A DNA stretch of 64,000 bases. It comes from Parasedimentitalea marina (GTDB lineage Bacteria; Pseudomonadota; Alphaproteobacteria; Rhodobacterales; Rhodobacteraceae). Positions 19,280-28,858 of this stretch are shown piece after piece; the stretch's first letter is position 1, and each line of letters begins with the position of its first letter. Both the position numbers and the translations under genes were made by a program. The stretch spans positions 930,001 through 994,000 of the forward strand of contig NZ_CP033219.1 in NCBI RefSeq assembly GCF_004006175.1, given 5' to 3'. The notes under the pieces are model-generated. The model did no database searches, was not told where the DNA came from, and saw nothing but the letters and a program-made list of their open reading frames with translations.

Positions 19280-19668
19280 ACCCGTGTCCTCAATTCCTTG
19301 GTTCTTGACAGGATATTGAGCACATCAAATCGGCGATCACTAGAAATCGAGTGGTGCGGATGGGGTCGTAAAAGGCGAGTGGGCAATAATTGAGCGCAAC
19401 TAGAATTATTCGCCTACTTATTGGTCATTTGTAATTTTGCCTGCGAATTTAAGATTGCTGCAGTTGCCAATCGCCCGGTCAAACGGAACCTCTGGTGCGA
19501 CCGAGGGCACAGCGATGTTTGTGATCTTGGCCAATAGGTGTGTGACGACCAAACGAATTGGACCTCGAGGCGGCCGCCACACGATTTGCAACAAACGTTG
19601 CAGGGTTGACGTAGTGGTGCCGCCTGAAAAAGGCAAGCATAGCTGCGCGCTCTGCCCGGGGAGATACT
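19280..19668. promoter_or_regulatory. Divergent ureD / urtA intergenic region
   Basis: About 390 nt between the urease and urea-importer operons must hold both promoters. I see no strong palindrome. It includes an 11-codon minus-strand ORF (ATG at 19325) that could be a leader peptide for ureD. A 91-codon plus-strand ORF through here looks non-coding. No NtrC-type or other operator could be assigned by eye. Confidence 0.5.
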
Positions 19669-20946
19669 ATGACTTTTCTAAAGAAAACCGCCGCCAGCGT
19701 GTTGGCCCTTAGCGTGATGTCTGGCGCTGCACTGGCCGGTGACACCATCAAAGTTGGCGTTCTGCACTCGCTGTCCGGCACCATGGCGATTTCGGAAACG
19801 ACGCTGAAAGACACCATGCTGATGTTAATCGAAGAGCAAAACGCCAAAGGTGGCTTGCTGGGCAAGCAGCTGGAAGCGGTGGTTGTCGATCCGGCCTCGG
19901 ATTGGCCGCTGTTCGCTGAAAAGGCTCGCGAACTGATCTCGGTACACGAGGTTGATGTTATCTTCGGCAACTGGACTTCGGTGTCGCGTAAATCGGTTCT
20001 GCCGGTGATCGAAGAGTTGAACGGGTTGCTGTTCTACCCGGTTCAATACGAAGGCGAAGAAAGCTCGAAGAACGTATTCTATACCGGCGCTGCGCCAAAT
20101 CAGCAGGCAATCCCGGCCACGGATTACTTCCTCGAGGAACTGGGCGTGGAAAAATTCGCACTGCTGGGCACTGACTACGTCTATCCGCGTACCACCAACA
20201 ATATTCTTGAGGCCTATCTGCAGGAAAAAGGCGTCGCCGACAGTGATATCTTCGTCAACTACACGCCGTTTGGACACTCGGACTGGTCCAAGATCGTTGC
20301 TGACGTTGTGGCGCTGGGCGCTGATGGCAAGAAGGTCGGGGTGATCTCGACTATCAACGGTGACGCCAACATCGGTTTCTACAAAGAACTGGCCGCTGCT
20401 GGCATCTCGGCGGACGATATTCCGGTCATTGCCTTCTCGGTGGGTGAAGAAGAACTGTCGGGACTGGACACATCCAACCTGGTGGGTCACCTGGCAGCCT
20501 GGAACTACTTTCAGTCAGCAGACACCGAAGTCAACGAAGCCTTTGTCGCCAAGTGGAAACAGACCATGGGCGAAGAGCGTGTGACCAACGATCCAATGGA
20601 GGCGCATTATATCGGCTTCAACATGTGGGTGAATGCTGCAACGGCTGCTGCGACCGTAGATGTCGATGCTGTGCGCAGCGCGATGTATGGCCAGGAGTTC
20701 GGGAACCTGACTGGCGGCACTGCCGTTATGCTGCCCAATCACCACCTGGCCAAGCCAGTTCTGATTGGTGAAATTCAGGACGATGGTCAATTCGACATCA
20801 TCAGCCAGACCGACGAAGTTGCAGGCGATGCCTGGACCGACTTCCTGCCGGAATCTTCGGTGCTGAAGTCCGATTGGAACGAGCTGGGCTGTGGAATGTA
20901 CAACACCACAACCAAGACCTGCGTTCAGACATTGTCGAACTACTAA
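19669..20946 (+). CDS. urtA: Urea ABC transporter substrate-binding protein
   Basis: 425 residues. Signal peptide MTFLKKTAASVLALSVMSG ending ALA, then the type I periplasmic binding fold of the branched-chain amino acid/urea group (IKVGVLHSLSGTMAISE, DWPLFAEKARELI, IFGNWTSVSRKS, LLFYPVQYEGEESS). The last two are typical of UrtA. Captures urea in the periplasm for UrtBCDE. GGGGAGA lies 6-8 nt before the ATG. A strong hairpin follows, which would let urtA be made in excess over the membrane genes. Confidence 0.95.
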   Translation: MTFLKKTAASVLALSVMSGAALAGDTIKVGVLHSLSGTMAISETTLKDTMLMLIEEQNAKGGLLGKQLEAVVVDPASDWPLFAEKARELISVHEVDVIFGNWTSVSRKSVLPVIEELNGLLFYPVQYEGEESSKNVFYTGAAPNQQAIPATDYFLEELGVEKFALLGTDYVYPRTTNNILEAYLQEKGVADSDIFVNYTPFGHSDWSKIVADVVALGADGKKVGVISTINGDANIGFYKELAAAGISADDIPVIAFSVGEEELSGLDTSNLVGHLAAWNYFQSADTEVNEAFVAKWKQTMGEERVTNDPMEAHYIGFNMWVNAATAAATVDVDAVRSAMYGQEFGNLTGGTAVMLPNHHLAKPVLIGEIQDDGQFDIISQTDEVAGDAWTDFLPESSVLKSDWNELGCGMYNTTTKTCVQTLSNY

Positions 20947-20961
20947 GCGTCCTTAGACCCT

Positions 20962-20985
20962 GACGAGAGCCACGCGGCTCTCGTC
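20962..20985 (+). terminator. Hairpin between urtA and urtB
   Basis: Perfect 10-bp stem GACGAGAGCC / GGCTCTCGTC with a 4-nt loop, followed by TCTTCCTG, 15 nt after the urtA stop. Likely a partial terminator or mRNA-stabilising structure. Confidence 0.65.
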
Positions 20986-21008
20986 TCTTCCTGTGCGGAT
21001 ACAATACC

Positions 21009-22964
21009 ATGATACGACTACTCTTTGCGTGCATTGCACTGACGTGCTGGGGCCAGATTGGGCCTGCTCAAGGCCTGTCGGTGCAGCAGATCCTGCAGCA
21101 GAATAAAACCCTGGTCGAGACAGCCTCGCGTAAGACCATCGGGCCGGTGATCGACGCCATCGCCGTTAGTAACCTACCGCAAGCGCAAGGGTTCCTTGAG
21201 GCTTGGGGGCGCAAAGCGATTTGGCAGAGACGCTCGGATGGTTTGTTTTTTATTGGAACGGAGGTGGCCAAGCGGCAATATGCGCTGAGAGACCCGGACA
21301 GTGGCGACGGCGTCGGAGACTTTGCCAAGGCGGACCTGAAACAGCTGAAACCCAACAGCGGCGTGCGAGCACTGATTGCCACTGCGCTGGTACAGTTTCA
21401 GCTGAGTGACGCAGATCCGGCCAAACGGGCCGAGGCCCTGCTGGCCATAGAACGCGCACCATCGGGTGACCATCTGACCCCTCTGCGTGCCTCTCTTGCG
21501 GATGAACCGGATGCTGTTCTAAAGGCGCGAAAGTCGCGGTTGGAACGGTTGTTGACCATTGCCTTTGATCCGGACCCTGCCACCCGTGTTGCCGCAATCC
21601 AGTCATTTGACGGTGATCTGGGGGTGGACCTGCGAGCGACGCTTAATCCACTGGTGGTCAGAACCCTGAACGCCACCGCGGGTGAGTTGCCCAAGGGCGT
21701 CAATATCGCCAGAATTCTAACCCCTGGAGGCGAGGATCTGGACCGTACCCGCGCCTATGATCTGCTGATTGAAGCCAAATTGGCCGCCGCGCCCACAACC
21801 CCCAGCGATATCCGGGCTGCCTTGGTTGAACATTTCGACACTGGCTTCGTTGCCCAGATCGCTATCGATCAGCTTGCCGATCCGGGCCTGCGCCGTCGGG
21901 CCTATGATCGACTTGCTGCGCAATCCCTGGTGCCCGTATTCATCGGTGACGATGACATTACCCGGTCGCTGAACACCTATATTTTCTATGAGGTCTTTTC
22001 CGAGGCATCAGCAACAGTCACAACAGCCGCCGAATTAGCGCTGGCAGATATCGCGCTAAAGGTTGGTATGAACCAGGCGTTGGATCTGGGGCTGGACGCG
22101 GTCTCGCTGGCCTCAATCTACTTTCTGGCCGCCATCGGGCTGGCCATCACCTTTGGGGTGATGGGCGTGATCAACATGGCCCATGGTGAGTTCATCATGA
22201 TGGGGGCCTACACCGGCTACGTGGTGCAACAGGTCATTCCCAACCACACCGCATCCATCCTTGTCGCCCTGCCGCTGGCCTTTGCGGTGACCTTTGCCGC
22301 CGGCGTCGCGATGGAGCGCCTGGTGATCCGGTATCTCTATAACCGCCCGCTGGAAACCCTGCTGGCCACCTTTGGAATCTCGATTGCCCTGCAACAGCTG
22401 GCCAAGAACATCTTTGGTACCCAGGCGCGTCCATTGACCGCTCCGAGCTGGCTGGATGGGGCCTGGGTGATGAATGATGTGGTGTCGATCAGTTACATCC
22501 GCATCGCCATCTTCATTCTGGCGATGCTCTTTCTGGGGGTGTTTCTGTTCATCATGAAGCGCACCCGTCTGGGGCTGGAAACCCGCACCGTAACCCAAAA
22601 CCCGCGCATGGCGGCGTCGATGGGCATCAACCCTGAGCGCGTCAACATGTTGACCTTTGGTCTGGGCTCGGGGATTGCGGGCGTGGCTGGAGTTGCCATC
22701 GGGTTGTTCGCCAAGGTCACGTCTGAGCTGGGCAACGATTACATCGTGCAAAGCTTTATGACCGTAGTTGTCGGCGGTGTTGGCAATATCTGGGGCGCGC
22801 TAGCTGGTGCCACCATGATTGGCTTCCTGCAAAAAGGCATCGAGTGGGGCAACCCGTCCAACACCCTGGCCGCGCAGACCTACATGATCATCTTCATCAT
22901 CATTTTCATCCAGTTCAGACCCCGCGGCATCATCGCGCTTAAGGGTCGTGCGGCAGGAGACTAA
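21009..22964 (+). CDS. urtB: Urea ABC transporter permease, long form
   Basis: 651 residues. Residues 1-20 form a signal peptide or anchor, about 25-345 an extracytoplasmic domain that most LIV permeases lack but UrtB often has, and about 350-645 a LivH-type permease with 8-9 helices (GVMGVINMAHGEFIMMGAY, TFGISIALQQLAKNIFG, VVVGGVGNIWGALAGA). Forms the channel with UrtC. Only 62 nt after urtA, with the hairpin between. Confidence 0.93.
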   Translation: MIRLLFACIALTCWGQIGPAQGLSVQQILQQNKTLVETASRKTIGPVIDAIAVSNLPQAQGFLEAWGRKAIWQRRSDGLFFIGTEVAKRQYALRDPDSGDGVGDFAKADLKQLKPNSGVRALIATALVQFQLSDADPAKRAEALLAIERAPSGDHLTPLRASLADEPDAVLKARKSRLERLLTIAFDPDPATRVAAIQSFDGDLGVDLRATLNPLVVRTLNATAGELPKGVNIARILTPGGEDLDRTRAYDLLIEAKLAAAPTTPSDIRAALVEHFDTGFVAQIAIDQLADPGLRRRAYDRLAAQSLVPVFIGDDDITRSLNTYIFYEVFSEASATVTTAAELALADIALKVGMNQALDLGLDAVSLASIYFLAAIGLAITFGVMGVINMAHGEFIMMGAYTGYVVQQVIPNHTASILVALPLAFAVTFAAGVAMERLVIRYLYNRPLETLLATFGISIALQQLAKNIFGTQARPLTAPSWLDGAWVMNDVVSISYIRIAIFILAMLFLGVFLFIMKRTRLGLETRTVTQNPRMAASMGINPERVNMLTFGLGSGIAGVAGVAIGLFAKVTSELGNDYIVQSFMTVVVGGVGNIWGALAGATMIGFLQKGIEWGNPSNTLAAQTYMIIFIIIFIQFRPRGIIALKGRAAGD

Positions 22965-22967
22965 CCC

Positions 22968-24134
22968 ATGCGAACATCCTTTATCGCGAAAAACCCGTCG
23001 GTGCTGTTCTTCCTGCTTGCTTTGGCCGCCTTTACCATCACGGTCACCATTCTGTCCGAAGGCTTTGGCATCGGGGTGATCTCGACCAGCTTCATCAAGA
23101 CGCTGGGTAAGACGCTGTGCCTGTGCCTGATCGCCGTTGCAATGGATCTGGTCTGGGGCTTTACGGGTATCCTAAGCCTTGGCCATTTCGCCTTTTTTGG
23201 ACTGGGTGGTTATATGATCGGCATGTGGCTGATGTATGAGCGCACCCGCCTGATCGTGACCGAGGCGCTGATGCAGGGGCAGATCCCGCCAACCGAGGTT
23301 GAGATTATCGATGGTATCGGCAGCCAGATCTTTGGCGTGGTTGGCAGCAATGAGTTCCCACTGATCTGGAGTTTCGCCGACAGTCTGGGCCTGCAACTGC
23401 TGCTGGTGCTGTTGGTGCCGGGCATCCTTGCATTGGTGTTTGGCTGGCTGGCCTTTCGCAGTCGCGTGACTGGCGTGTACCTGTCAATTCTGACCCAGGC
23501 GATGACATTGGCCTTGGCGCTGTACCTGTTCCAGAATGACAGCGGCTTGCGCGGCAACAACGGTTTGTCCGGCTTGCAAAACCTGCCGGGCGTCGGGGCG
23601 TCGCAGGCTGTCGTGTCGATGTGGTTCTTCCTTGCCTCTGCCCTTGCGTTGGCGCTGGGCTATATGCTGGCGGCCTGGATTGTGTCGGGCAAGTTCGGCT
23701 CGGTCATTCGCGGTATCCGCGACAACGAAACGCGGGTGCGGTTCCTTGGCTATTCGGTTGAGGCTTTCAAGCTGGCCGTGTTCACCCTGACCGCCTGTAT
23801 CGCGGCGATTGCCGGCGCGCTGTACTATCCGCAGGCGGGTATTATCAACCCGGCGGAAATCGTGCCGATTGCCTCGATCTATCTGGCGGTCTGGGTCGCC
23901 ATCGGCGGGCGTGGCCGTTTGTACGGCGCGGTGATCGGTGCGGGTTTTGTCAGCCTGATATCGACCTGGTTTACCGGCGGGCAGGCGCCTGACATCGCGT
24001 TGGGCATTTATACCATCAAATGGGTGGACTGGTGGCTGGTGCTGCTGGGCCTGTCCTTTGTCGGTGTCACCCTCTTCGCGCCGAAAGGCATTGGTGGGCT
24101 GTTTGACCTGTTCAAGAAAGGTAGCAAAACATGA
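22968..24134 (+). CDS. urtC: Urea ABC transporter permease
   Basis: 388 residues, LivM-type permease with about 9-10 helices. Conserved loops: DLVWGFTGILSLGHFAFFGLG, GVYLSILTQAMTLAL, IRGIRDNETRVRFLGY and AVWVAIGGRGRLYGAVIGA. AGGAGA before the ATG. It starts 3 nt after the urtB stop and overlaps urtD by 4 nt. Second membrane half of the urea importer. Confidence 0.95.
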   Translation: MRTSFIAKNPSVLFFLLALAAFTITVTILSEGFGIGVISTSFIKTLGKTLCLCLIAVAMDLVWGFTGILSLGHFAFFGLGGYMIGMWLMYERTRLIVTEALMQGQIPPTEVEIIDGIGSQIFGVVGSNEFPLIWSFADSLGLQLLLVLLVPGILALVFGWLAFRSRVTGVYLSILTQAMTLALALYLFQNDSGLRGNNGLSGLQNLPGVGASQAVVSMWFFLASALALALGYMLAAWIVSGKFGSVIRGIRDNETRVRFLGYSVEAFKLAVFTLTACIAAIAGALYYPQAGIINPAEIVPIASIYLAVWVAIGGRGRLYGAVIGAGFVSLISTWFTGGQAPDIALGIYTIKWVDWWLVLLGLSFVGVTLFAPKGIGGLFDLFKKGSKT

Positions 24135-24871
24135 GCACTCTTCTTGAAGTGTCCGGCGTTTCGGTCAGTTTTGATGGCTTTAAGGCGATCAACAACCTGT
24201 CATTTCAGATCGCCGAGACCGAGCTGCGCGCGGTGATCGGCCCCAATGGAGCGGGCAAGACCACATTTATGGACATTGTCACCGGCAAGACCCGCCCGAA
24301 TGAGGGCAGGGTAATCTGGGGCGAGAAGTCGATCTCGTTGCTGCGCATGAGCGAAGCCCAAATTGCCCGTGCAGGGATCGGGCGCAAATTCCAGAAACCC
24401 ACGGTGTTTGAGGATCAGACCGTACGCGATAACCTTCTGATGGCGCTGAAAAAAGAGCGCGGTGTTCTGGCGGTGCTGCTGTTTCGCCCCAGCCCGGCAG
24501 ATCTGGCGCGTGTCGATGAGCTGGCCGAAGAGGTTGGACTGGCATGCGAGTTGGACCGCCTGGCTGGCGAGTTGAGCCATGGTCAGAAACAATGGCTGGA
24601 GATTGGCATGTTACTGGCGCAGGAGCCGCGTCTGTTGCTGGTGGATGAACCGGCAGCTGGCATGACCCCTGAGGAACGTGAGCATACCTCGGCACTCTTG
24701 GTGGCAGCGGCCAAAACCCGTGCGGTGGTGGTGGTGGAACACGACATGGAGTTCGTGCGTCGCCTTGATTGCAAGGTCACAGTTCTGCACGAAGGTGCGG
24801 TTCTGGCTGAGGGGTCATTGGATCACGTGACCGCAAATTCTGACGTCATCGACGTCTATCTGGGGCGATAA
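24131..24871 (+). CDS. urtD: Urea ABC transporter ATPase
   Basis: 246 residues. Walker A GPNGAGKTTFMDIVTG, Q-loop region GIGRKFQKPTVF, signature LSHGQKQWLEIG, Walker B LLLVDEPAAGM and H-loop VVVVEHDMEFV. LSHG in the signature, rather than LSGG, and KPTVFEDQTVRDNL are typical of UrtD among LivG-type ATPases. Powers urea import with UrtE. It begins inside the urtC stop (ATGA) and ends 2 nt before urtE. Confidence 0.95.
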   Translation: MSTLLEVSGVSVSFDGFKAINNLSFQIAETELRAVIGPNGAGKTTFMDIVTGKTRPNEGRVIWGEKSISLLRMSEAQIARAGIGRKFQKPTVFEDQTVRDNLLMALKKERGVLAVLLFRPSPADLARVDELAEEVGLACELDRLAGELSHGQKQWLEIGMLLAQEPRLLLVDEPAAGMTPEEREHTSALLVAAAKTRAVVVVEHDMEFVRRLDCKVTVLHEGAVLAEGSLDHVTANSDVIDVYLGR

Positions 24872-24873
24872 AA

Positions 24874-25569
24874 ATGCTGAAACTTCAAGATCTCACGCTA
24901 CACTATGGCCATTCGCAAATCCTGCGTGACATCACGATGCAGGCCCACGCGGGCGAAATCACCTGTGTGATGGGGTGCAACGGGGTCGGGAAAACCAGCC
25001 TGATGAAAGCGATCACCGGCACGCATCTGCGCTCGGGTGGGCAGATGTGGTTGGACGGCCAGCAATATGGCACCGAGCCCGCCCATGTTCTGGCCCGGGC
25101 TGGCATTGCCTCGGTGCCGCAGGGCAGGGATATCTTTCCCTTGCTGACCGTGCGCGAAAACCTGGAAACTGGCTTTGCCTGTCTGCCCCGGGATCAGCAC
25201 CAAATTCCCGACCATATCTTTGACCTGTTCCCGGTGCTGCGTGATATGATCAACCGGCGAGGCGGGGATCTGTCTGGCGGCCAGCAACAACAGCTTGCTA
25301 TCGCCCGCGCCCTGATTACCCGGCCGAAATTGCTGATCCTGGACGAACCAACCGAGGGTATTCAGCCCAATATCATCCAGCATATTGGCGAGGTCATCCG
25401 CCTGCTGCGCGATCAGGGTGATATGGCCATCATCCTGGTCGAGCAGTTCTTTGACTTTGCCTATGGGCTTGCCGATCACTGCATTGTGCTGCGCCGGGGC
25501 GAGATCATTCTGGAAGGTGCTAAAGACACACTGTCACGCGAAGAACTGCTTGCCGGTGTGTCGGTTTGA
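24874..25569 (+). CDS. urtE: Urea ABC transporter ATPase
   Basis: 231 residues, LivF-type. Walker A GCNGVGKTSLMKAI, Q-loop SVPQGRDIFP, signature LSGGQQQQLAIARAL, Walker B LLILDEPTEGIQPNI, H-region ILVEQFFDFA. Last gene of the urtABCDE operon; the aldo/keto reductase follows after 45 nt and could be read through. Confidence 0.95.
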   Translation: MLKLQDLTLHYGHSQILRDITMQAHAGEITCVMGCNGVGKTSLMKAITGTHLRSGGQMWLDGQQYGTEPAHVLARAGIASVPQGRDIFPLLTVRENLETGFACLPRDQHQIPDHIFDLFPVLRDMINRRGGDLSGGQQQQLAIARALITRPKLLILDEPTEGIQPNIIQHIGEVIRLLRDQGDMAIILVEQFFDFAYGLADHCIVLRRGEIILEGAKDTLSREELLAGVSV

Positions 25570-25614
25570 AAAGCACACTTTTCGTCAGAAGGTAAGTATG
25601 CAAAGTCTTGGTGC

Positions 25615-26574
25615 ATGACCACATGCATTAAAACCCCCGCAGGCGACCCTGTCTCACGCTTTTGCTTTGGCACCATGCAATTTGGTGGCAAGGCTGACAT
25701 TGCGAACAGTCAGGCGCTATATGAGGCCTGCCGGGCCGTTGGTCTAAATTTCTTCGACACAGCAGATGTTTACACCGATGGCACCTCTGAGACGCTGTTG
25801 GGAGGATTTGTCAAAGCCGAGCGGGATAAGGTGATCATAGCCACCAAGGTTGGTGCCGAGGGGGGCTGCAGCCGGGACAATATCCTGTCCCGGTTCGACG
25901 GATGCCGGCAGCGGTTGGATATGGATTATGTTGATATCCTGTATTTGCACCGCTGGGATGCGAACACGCCGCTAGAGGAAAGTTTTGAAACTCTGGCCGA
26001 GCTGCAGCAAGCGGGCAAGATCGGCGCAATTGGGGTGTCCAACTATGCGGCCTGGCAGATCATGAAAGCGCAGGCGGTCGCGGTGGGTTTGGGAACAAAG
26101 ATCGACATTCTGCAGCCAATGTATAGCCTGGTCAAACGTCAGGCCGAGGTTGAAATGTTGCCAATGGCCGAAAGCGAGGGCTTTGCTGTGGCGTCTTATT
26201 CGCCGCTTGGCGGTGGGTTGCTGACTGGCAAATACGGCCCGGGCGACAGCGACAGGAATGGGGCTGACGACAAGGGGCGGCTGGTTGATAACTTGATGTA
26301 CAAAGCCCGATATGGCGTCGACTGGATGCATCAGGCCGCTCAGGATCTGTCGGCTTTGGCAAGGGATCACGCTGTTGATCCAGCTACCCTGGCCGTGGCT
26401 TGGGTCGCGGCGCATTCGGGGATTACCAGCCCGATCATCAGTGCCCGGTCTGTGACGCAGCTTGCGCCCTCTCTGGCGGCGCTTGATTATGATTTGAGTG
26501 ACGCACTTAAGGCCCAACTGACTGCGCTTACGCCAACCCCGGCCCCAGCAACAGATCGGTTGGAAGAAGTGTAG
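25615..26574 (+). CDS. Aldo/keto reductase
   Basis: 319 residues, TIM barrel. FFDTADVYTDGTSE holds the catalytic Asp and Tyr, IIATKVG the Lys and DILYLHRWD the His; GAIGVSNYAAWQI and the C-terminal ITSPIISARSVTQL bind NADPH. It reduces an aldehyde or ketone; the substrate is unknown. It lies behind the urea importer on the same strand but has no known role in urea use, and converges with the TauE/SafE-like gene. Confidence 0.88.
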   Translation: MTTCIKTPAGDPVSRFCFGTMQFGGKADIANSQALYEACRAVGLNFFDTADVYTDGTSETLLGGFVKAERDKVIIATKVGAEGGCSRDNILSRFDGCRQRLDMDYVDILYLHRWDANTPLEESFETLAELQQAGKIGAIGVSNYAAWQIMKAQAVAVGLGTKIDILQPMYSLVKRQAEVEMLPMAESEGFAVASYSPLGGGLLTGKYGPGDSDRNGADDKGRLVDNLMYKARYGVDWMHQAAQDLSALARDHAVDPATLAVAWVAAHSGITSPIISARSVTQLAPSLAALDYDLSDALKAQLTALTPTPAPATDRLEEV

Positions 26575-26586
26575 AAAGGGTGGGCG

Positions 26587-27339
26587 TTAGGTCAACCCAT
26601 CCCAGATCAGTTTGAGGCCTGTGCAGGTGAGAAAAACATATGTCATGGAAAAGAAGAATTTTTCGGGAATTTTATCGTGCAGGCTGATACCAATCCATGC
26701 GCCGAGCAGCGCAAAAGGTGCCAGCATCAGATCCAGTTTCAGGGTTTCCAGGGTGAACAGCCCAAGAAACGCATAGGGGATGAACTTGGCGGAGTTGAGT
26801 ATCCCAAAAACCAGCACGGACGAAGCCTGATATTCGGTTTTGCTCATCCGGCGGCCCAACATATATACGGCTGCCGGCGGGCCGCCCGCATGGCTGACGA
26901 AGCTGGTGAATCCCGCCACCCCACCGGCCAGGGCGCCGGCCCATTCTGGCATTGGCGGGCGGTCAGCCAGTCGTTTGCGCAGCGCAGTTGACATTTGCCA
27001 GGCCACAAATCCAACTGAAATAACACCGATCAGCACCCGCATGGCATCGGCATCTACTGAACGATACAGCAGCGTTCCCATTGCCAGACCAGGCAGCCCA
27101 CCGGCCAATAACAAGAGCGACTCCCGTAGTTTCCACCGGCCCCAATAAGGCCGGAGCGAGGCAAGATCGATCAGCATCAGCAATGGCAACATCAGCGCCA
27201 GTGCAAAACCGGGATCAAGAATGATGGCCAGGAACGATGACGAGGCAAAAGCTGCACCAGATCCAAATCCGCCCTTACTGATGCCCGCAAACATCACTGC
27301 GGGTATCGTAAAGACGAAGAAATACTCGCTTATTTCCAT
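26587..27339 (-). CDS. TSUP/TauE-SafE family membrane transporter
   Basis: 250 residues with about eight helices. FAGISKGGFGSGAAFASSSF at the N-terminus and GFTSFVSHAGGPPAAVYML in the middle are the paired repeats of the sulfite-exporter TauE/SafE (TSUP) family; the middle motif is a clear match. Family members export sulfite, sulfoacetate or other organic anions; this one is not assigned. Single gene: convergent with the aldo/keto reductase, and 102 nt downstream of the livF-like stop. Confidence 0.85.
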   Translation of the reverse strand: MEISEYFFVFTIPAVMFAGISKGGFGSGAAFASSSFLAIILDPGFALALMLPLLMLIDLASLRPYWGRWKLRESLLLLAGGLPGLAMGTLLYRSVDADAMRVLIGVISVGFVAWQMSTALRKRLADRPPMPEWAGALAGGVAGFTSFVSHAGGPPAAVYMLGRRMSKTEYQASSVLVFGILNSAKFIPYAFLGLFTLETLKLDLMLAPFALLGAWIGISLHDKIPEKFFFSMTYVFLTCTGLKLIWDGLT

Positions 27340-27441
27340 CTGAAATCTGCCTGCTCAATCCTAATATGCTAGGGTTCTAGCGCCATCTGATGATGGCTTG
27401 CAAGTTGGCAGGGTGGATTGGCGCATTGATGAGAGGGCCGG

Positions 27442-28137
27442 TTAAACGCCCAGATAGTGATGGATTTTCTGCGGGTCCGCGCGCAGCTCGGCGGCGTCAA
27501 GCATTTCGCGGGTCTGGCCGTGTTCTATAAAAGCGACGGTGTCGGCGATCGACAGCACCGCATCCACCCGCTGTTCTACCAGAATTACCGCGACACCTTC
27601 GTCGCGCATGCGCACCACAACTTGCCGGATCTGATCGATCATCGACGGTTGCAGCCCCTCAGTTGGTTCGTCCAGCAGCAGCACCTTGGGCCGCAGGCAC
27701 AGGGCGCGGGCGGTTGCCAGCATTTGCTGCTCGCCACCTGATAGGGTATTGGCCTGTTGCTGCAACCGTTCACGCAGGCGGGGGAAGATGTCCAAGACCC
27801 ACTCGCGGGTGTCTTCGCCCGATTTGCAGGTCATCATGCCCATCTCGATGTTCTCGGCCACAGTCAGCTCTGCAAACAACCGGCGTCCCTGCGGTACATA
27901 GCCAACCCGGCGGGTGGGGATTTTGTGGGCGGGCAGGGCGCTCAGGACCTCACCATCCAGCGCGATTGAGCCTGACATCAGCGGCAGCAACCCCATGATG
28001 GATTTCATGATGGTTGTTTTACCGGCGCCATTGCGGCCCAGAATACACAGGATCTCGCCCGGCTTGGCCGTCAGCGTGACGCCAAACAGCGCCTGAACGC
28101 GGCCATAGGCAACCTGAATGTCATTGATTTCAAGCAT
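27442..28137 (-). CDS. LIV-type ABC transporter ATPase (LivF-like)
   Basis: 231 residues from MLEINDIQVAYG, chosen because upstream residues are unconserved and this start overlaps the preceding livG-like stop by 8 nt. Walker A LGRNGAGKTTIMKSI, Q-loop YVPQGRRLF, LSGGEQQMLATARAL signature, Walker B LLLDEPTEGLQP, H-loop ILVEQRVDAV. Last gene of a livHMGF-type importer whose binding protein lies further upstream at 30892-32190. The substrate is probably related to the neighbouring catabolic genes. Confidence 0.93.
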   Translation of the reverse strand: MLEINDIQVAYGRVQALFGVTLTAKPGEILCILGRNGAGKTTIMKSIMGLLPLMSGSIALDGEVLSALPAHKIPTRRVGYVPQGRRLFAELTVAENIEMGMMTCKSGEDTREWVLDIFPRLRERLQQQANTLSGGEQQMLATARALCLRPKVLLLDEPTEGLQPSMIDQIRQVVVRMRDEGVAVILVEQRVDAVLSIADTVAFIEHGQTREMLDAAELRADPQKIHHYLGV

Positions 28138-28858
28138 CACTTGTTCCCAGATAAGCGGCCTGTACAGCCGTGTTGGCACGGATTTCATCCGGAGTGCCGG
28201 CGGCCAGTACCTCGCCTGCGTTCAGCACTGTGATATGAGTCGCAGTCTGCATCACCACATCCATGTTGTGCTCGATCAGCAGGATTGTGGTCTCGCCGGC
28301 CAATGTGTTGATCAGGGTGATGAAATCCGCCACCTCGGAATCCGCCAACCCCTGGGTGGGCTCGTCCAGAATGAACAATCGCGGATCCTGCGCCAATCCC
28401 ATGGCGATTTCCAGCAGGCGCTGGTGCCCATAGCTAAGATCGCCAGCGTTTTGATCTGTGCGCTCAGCCAGGCCAACCCGGGCCAATACGTCGGCCACTT
28501 TGGCGTCCACAGCCGCCACATCCGCACCCAACCGTCGCCGCGCCGCCAGTGCAACGTTTTCATGCAGCGATAGCCCGGCAAACACCGAGGTGATCTGGAA
28601 GGTATAGGCGATCCCCAACGAGATCCGCTGGTGGGCGGGCAGGGCATTGATATTCTCACCCTCAAAGAACACATCGCCGCTGGTTGCCGGAATTCGACCA
28701 CAGAGCATCCCGACGAAGGTCGACTTCCCCGCACCATTGGGCCCGATCAGTGCCATGGTCTTACCGCGTGGCAGGGCAAAATCGATGTCTGTATTCGCCT
28801 TGATGCCGCCATAGGACTTGGTCAGCCCCTTGGTCGAGAGGATCGTCATGGCATCCAT
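28130..28858 (-). CDS. LIV-type ABC transporter ATPase (LivG-like)
   Basis: 242 residues (a start three codons later is equally possible). Walker A GPNGAGKSTFVGML, Q-loop IAYTFQITSVF, signature LSYGHQRLLEIAMGL, Walker B LFILDEPTQGLADSEV, H-loop LLIEHNMDVVM. Partner of the LivF-like ATPase; overlaps livM-like by 13 nt. The LSYGHQ signature is common in LivG. Confidence 0.93.
   Translation of the reverse strand: MDAMTILSTKGLTKSYGGIKANTDIDFALPRGKTMALIGPNGAGKSTFVGMLCGRIPATSGDVFFEGENINALPAHQRISLGIAYTFQITSVFAGLSLHENVALAARRRLGADVAAVDAKVADVLARVGLAERTDQNAGDLSYGHQRLLEIAMGLAQDPRLFILDEPTQGLADSEVADFITLINTLAGETTILLIEHNMDVVMQTATHITVLNAGEVLAAGTPDEIRANTAVQAAYLGTSDA

Noticed and set aside
19437..19712. 91-codon plus-strand ORF across the urtA promoter
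   Set aside because: Overlaps the urtA start in another frame, is Cys/Arg-rich with no family pattern, and occupies the divergent promoter region.
27361..27375. Partial match to the shared motif (AATATGCTAGGG) upstream of the TSUP gene
   Set aside because: Only the TATGCTA core matches; flanks differ and orientation and spacing do not fit the other copies.
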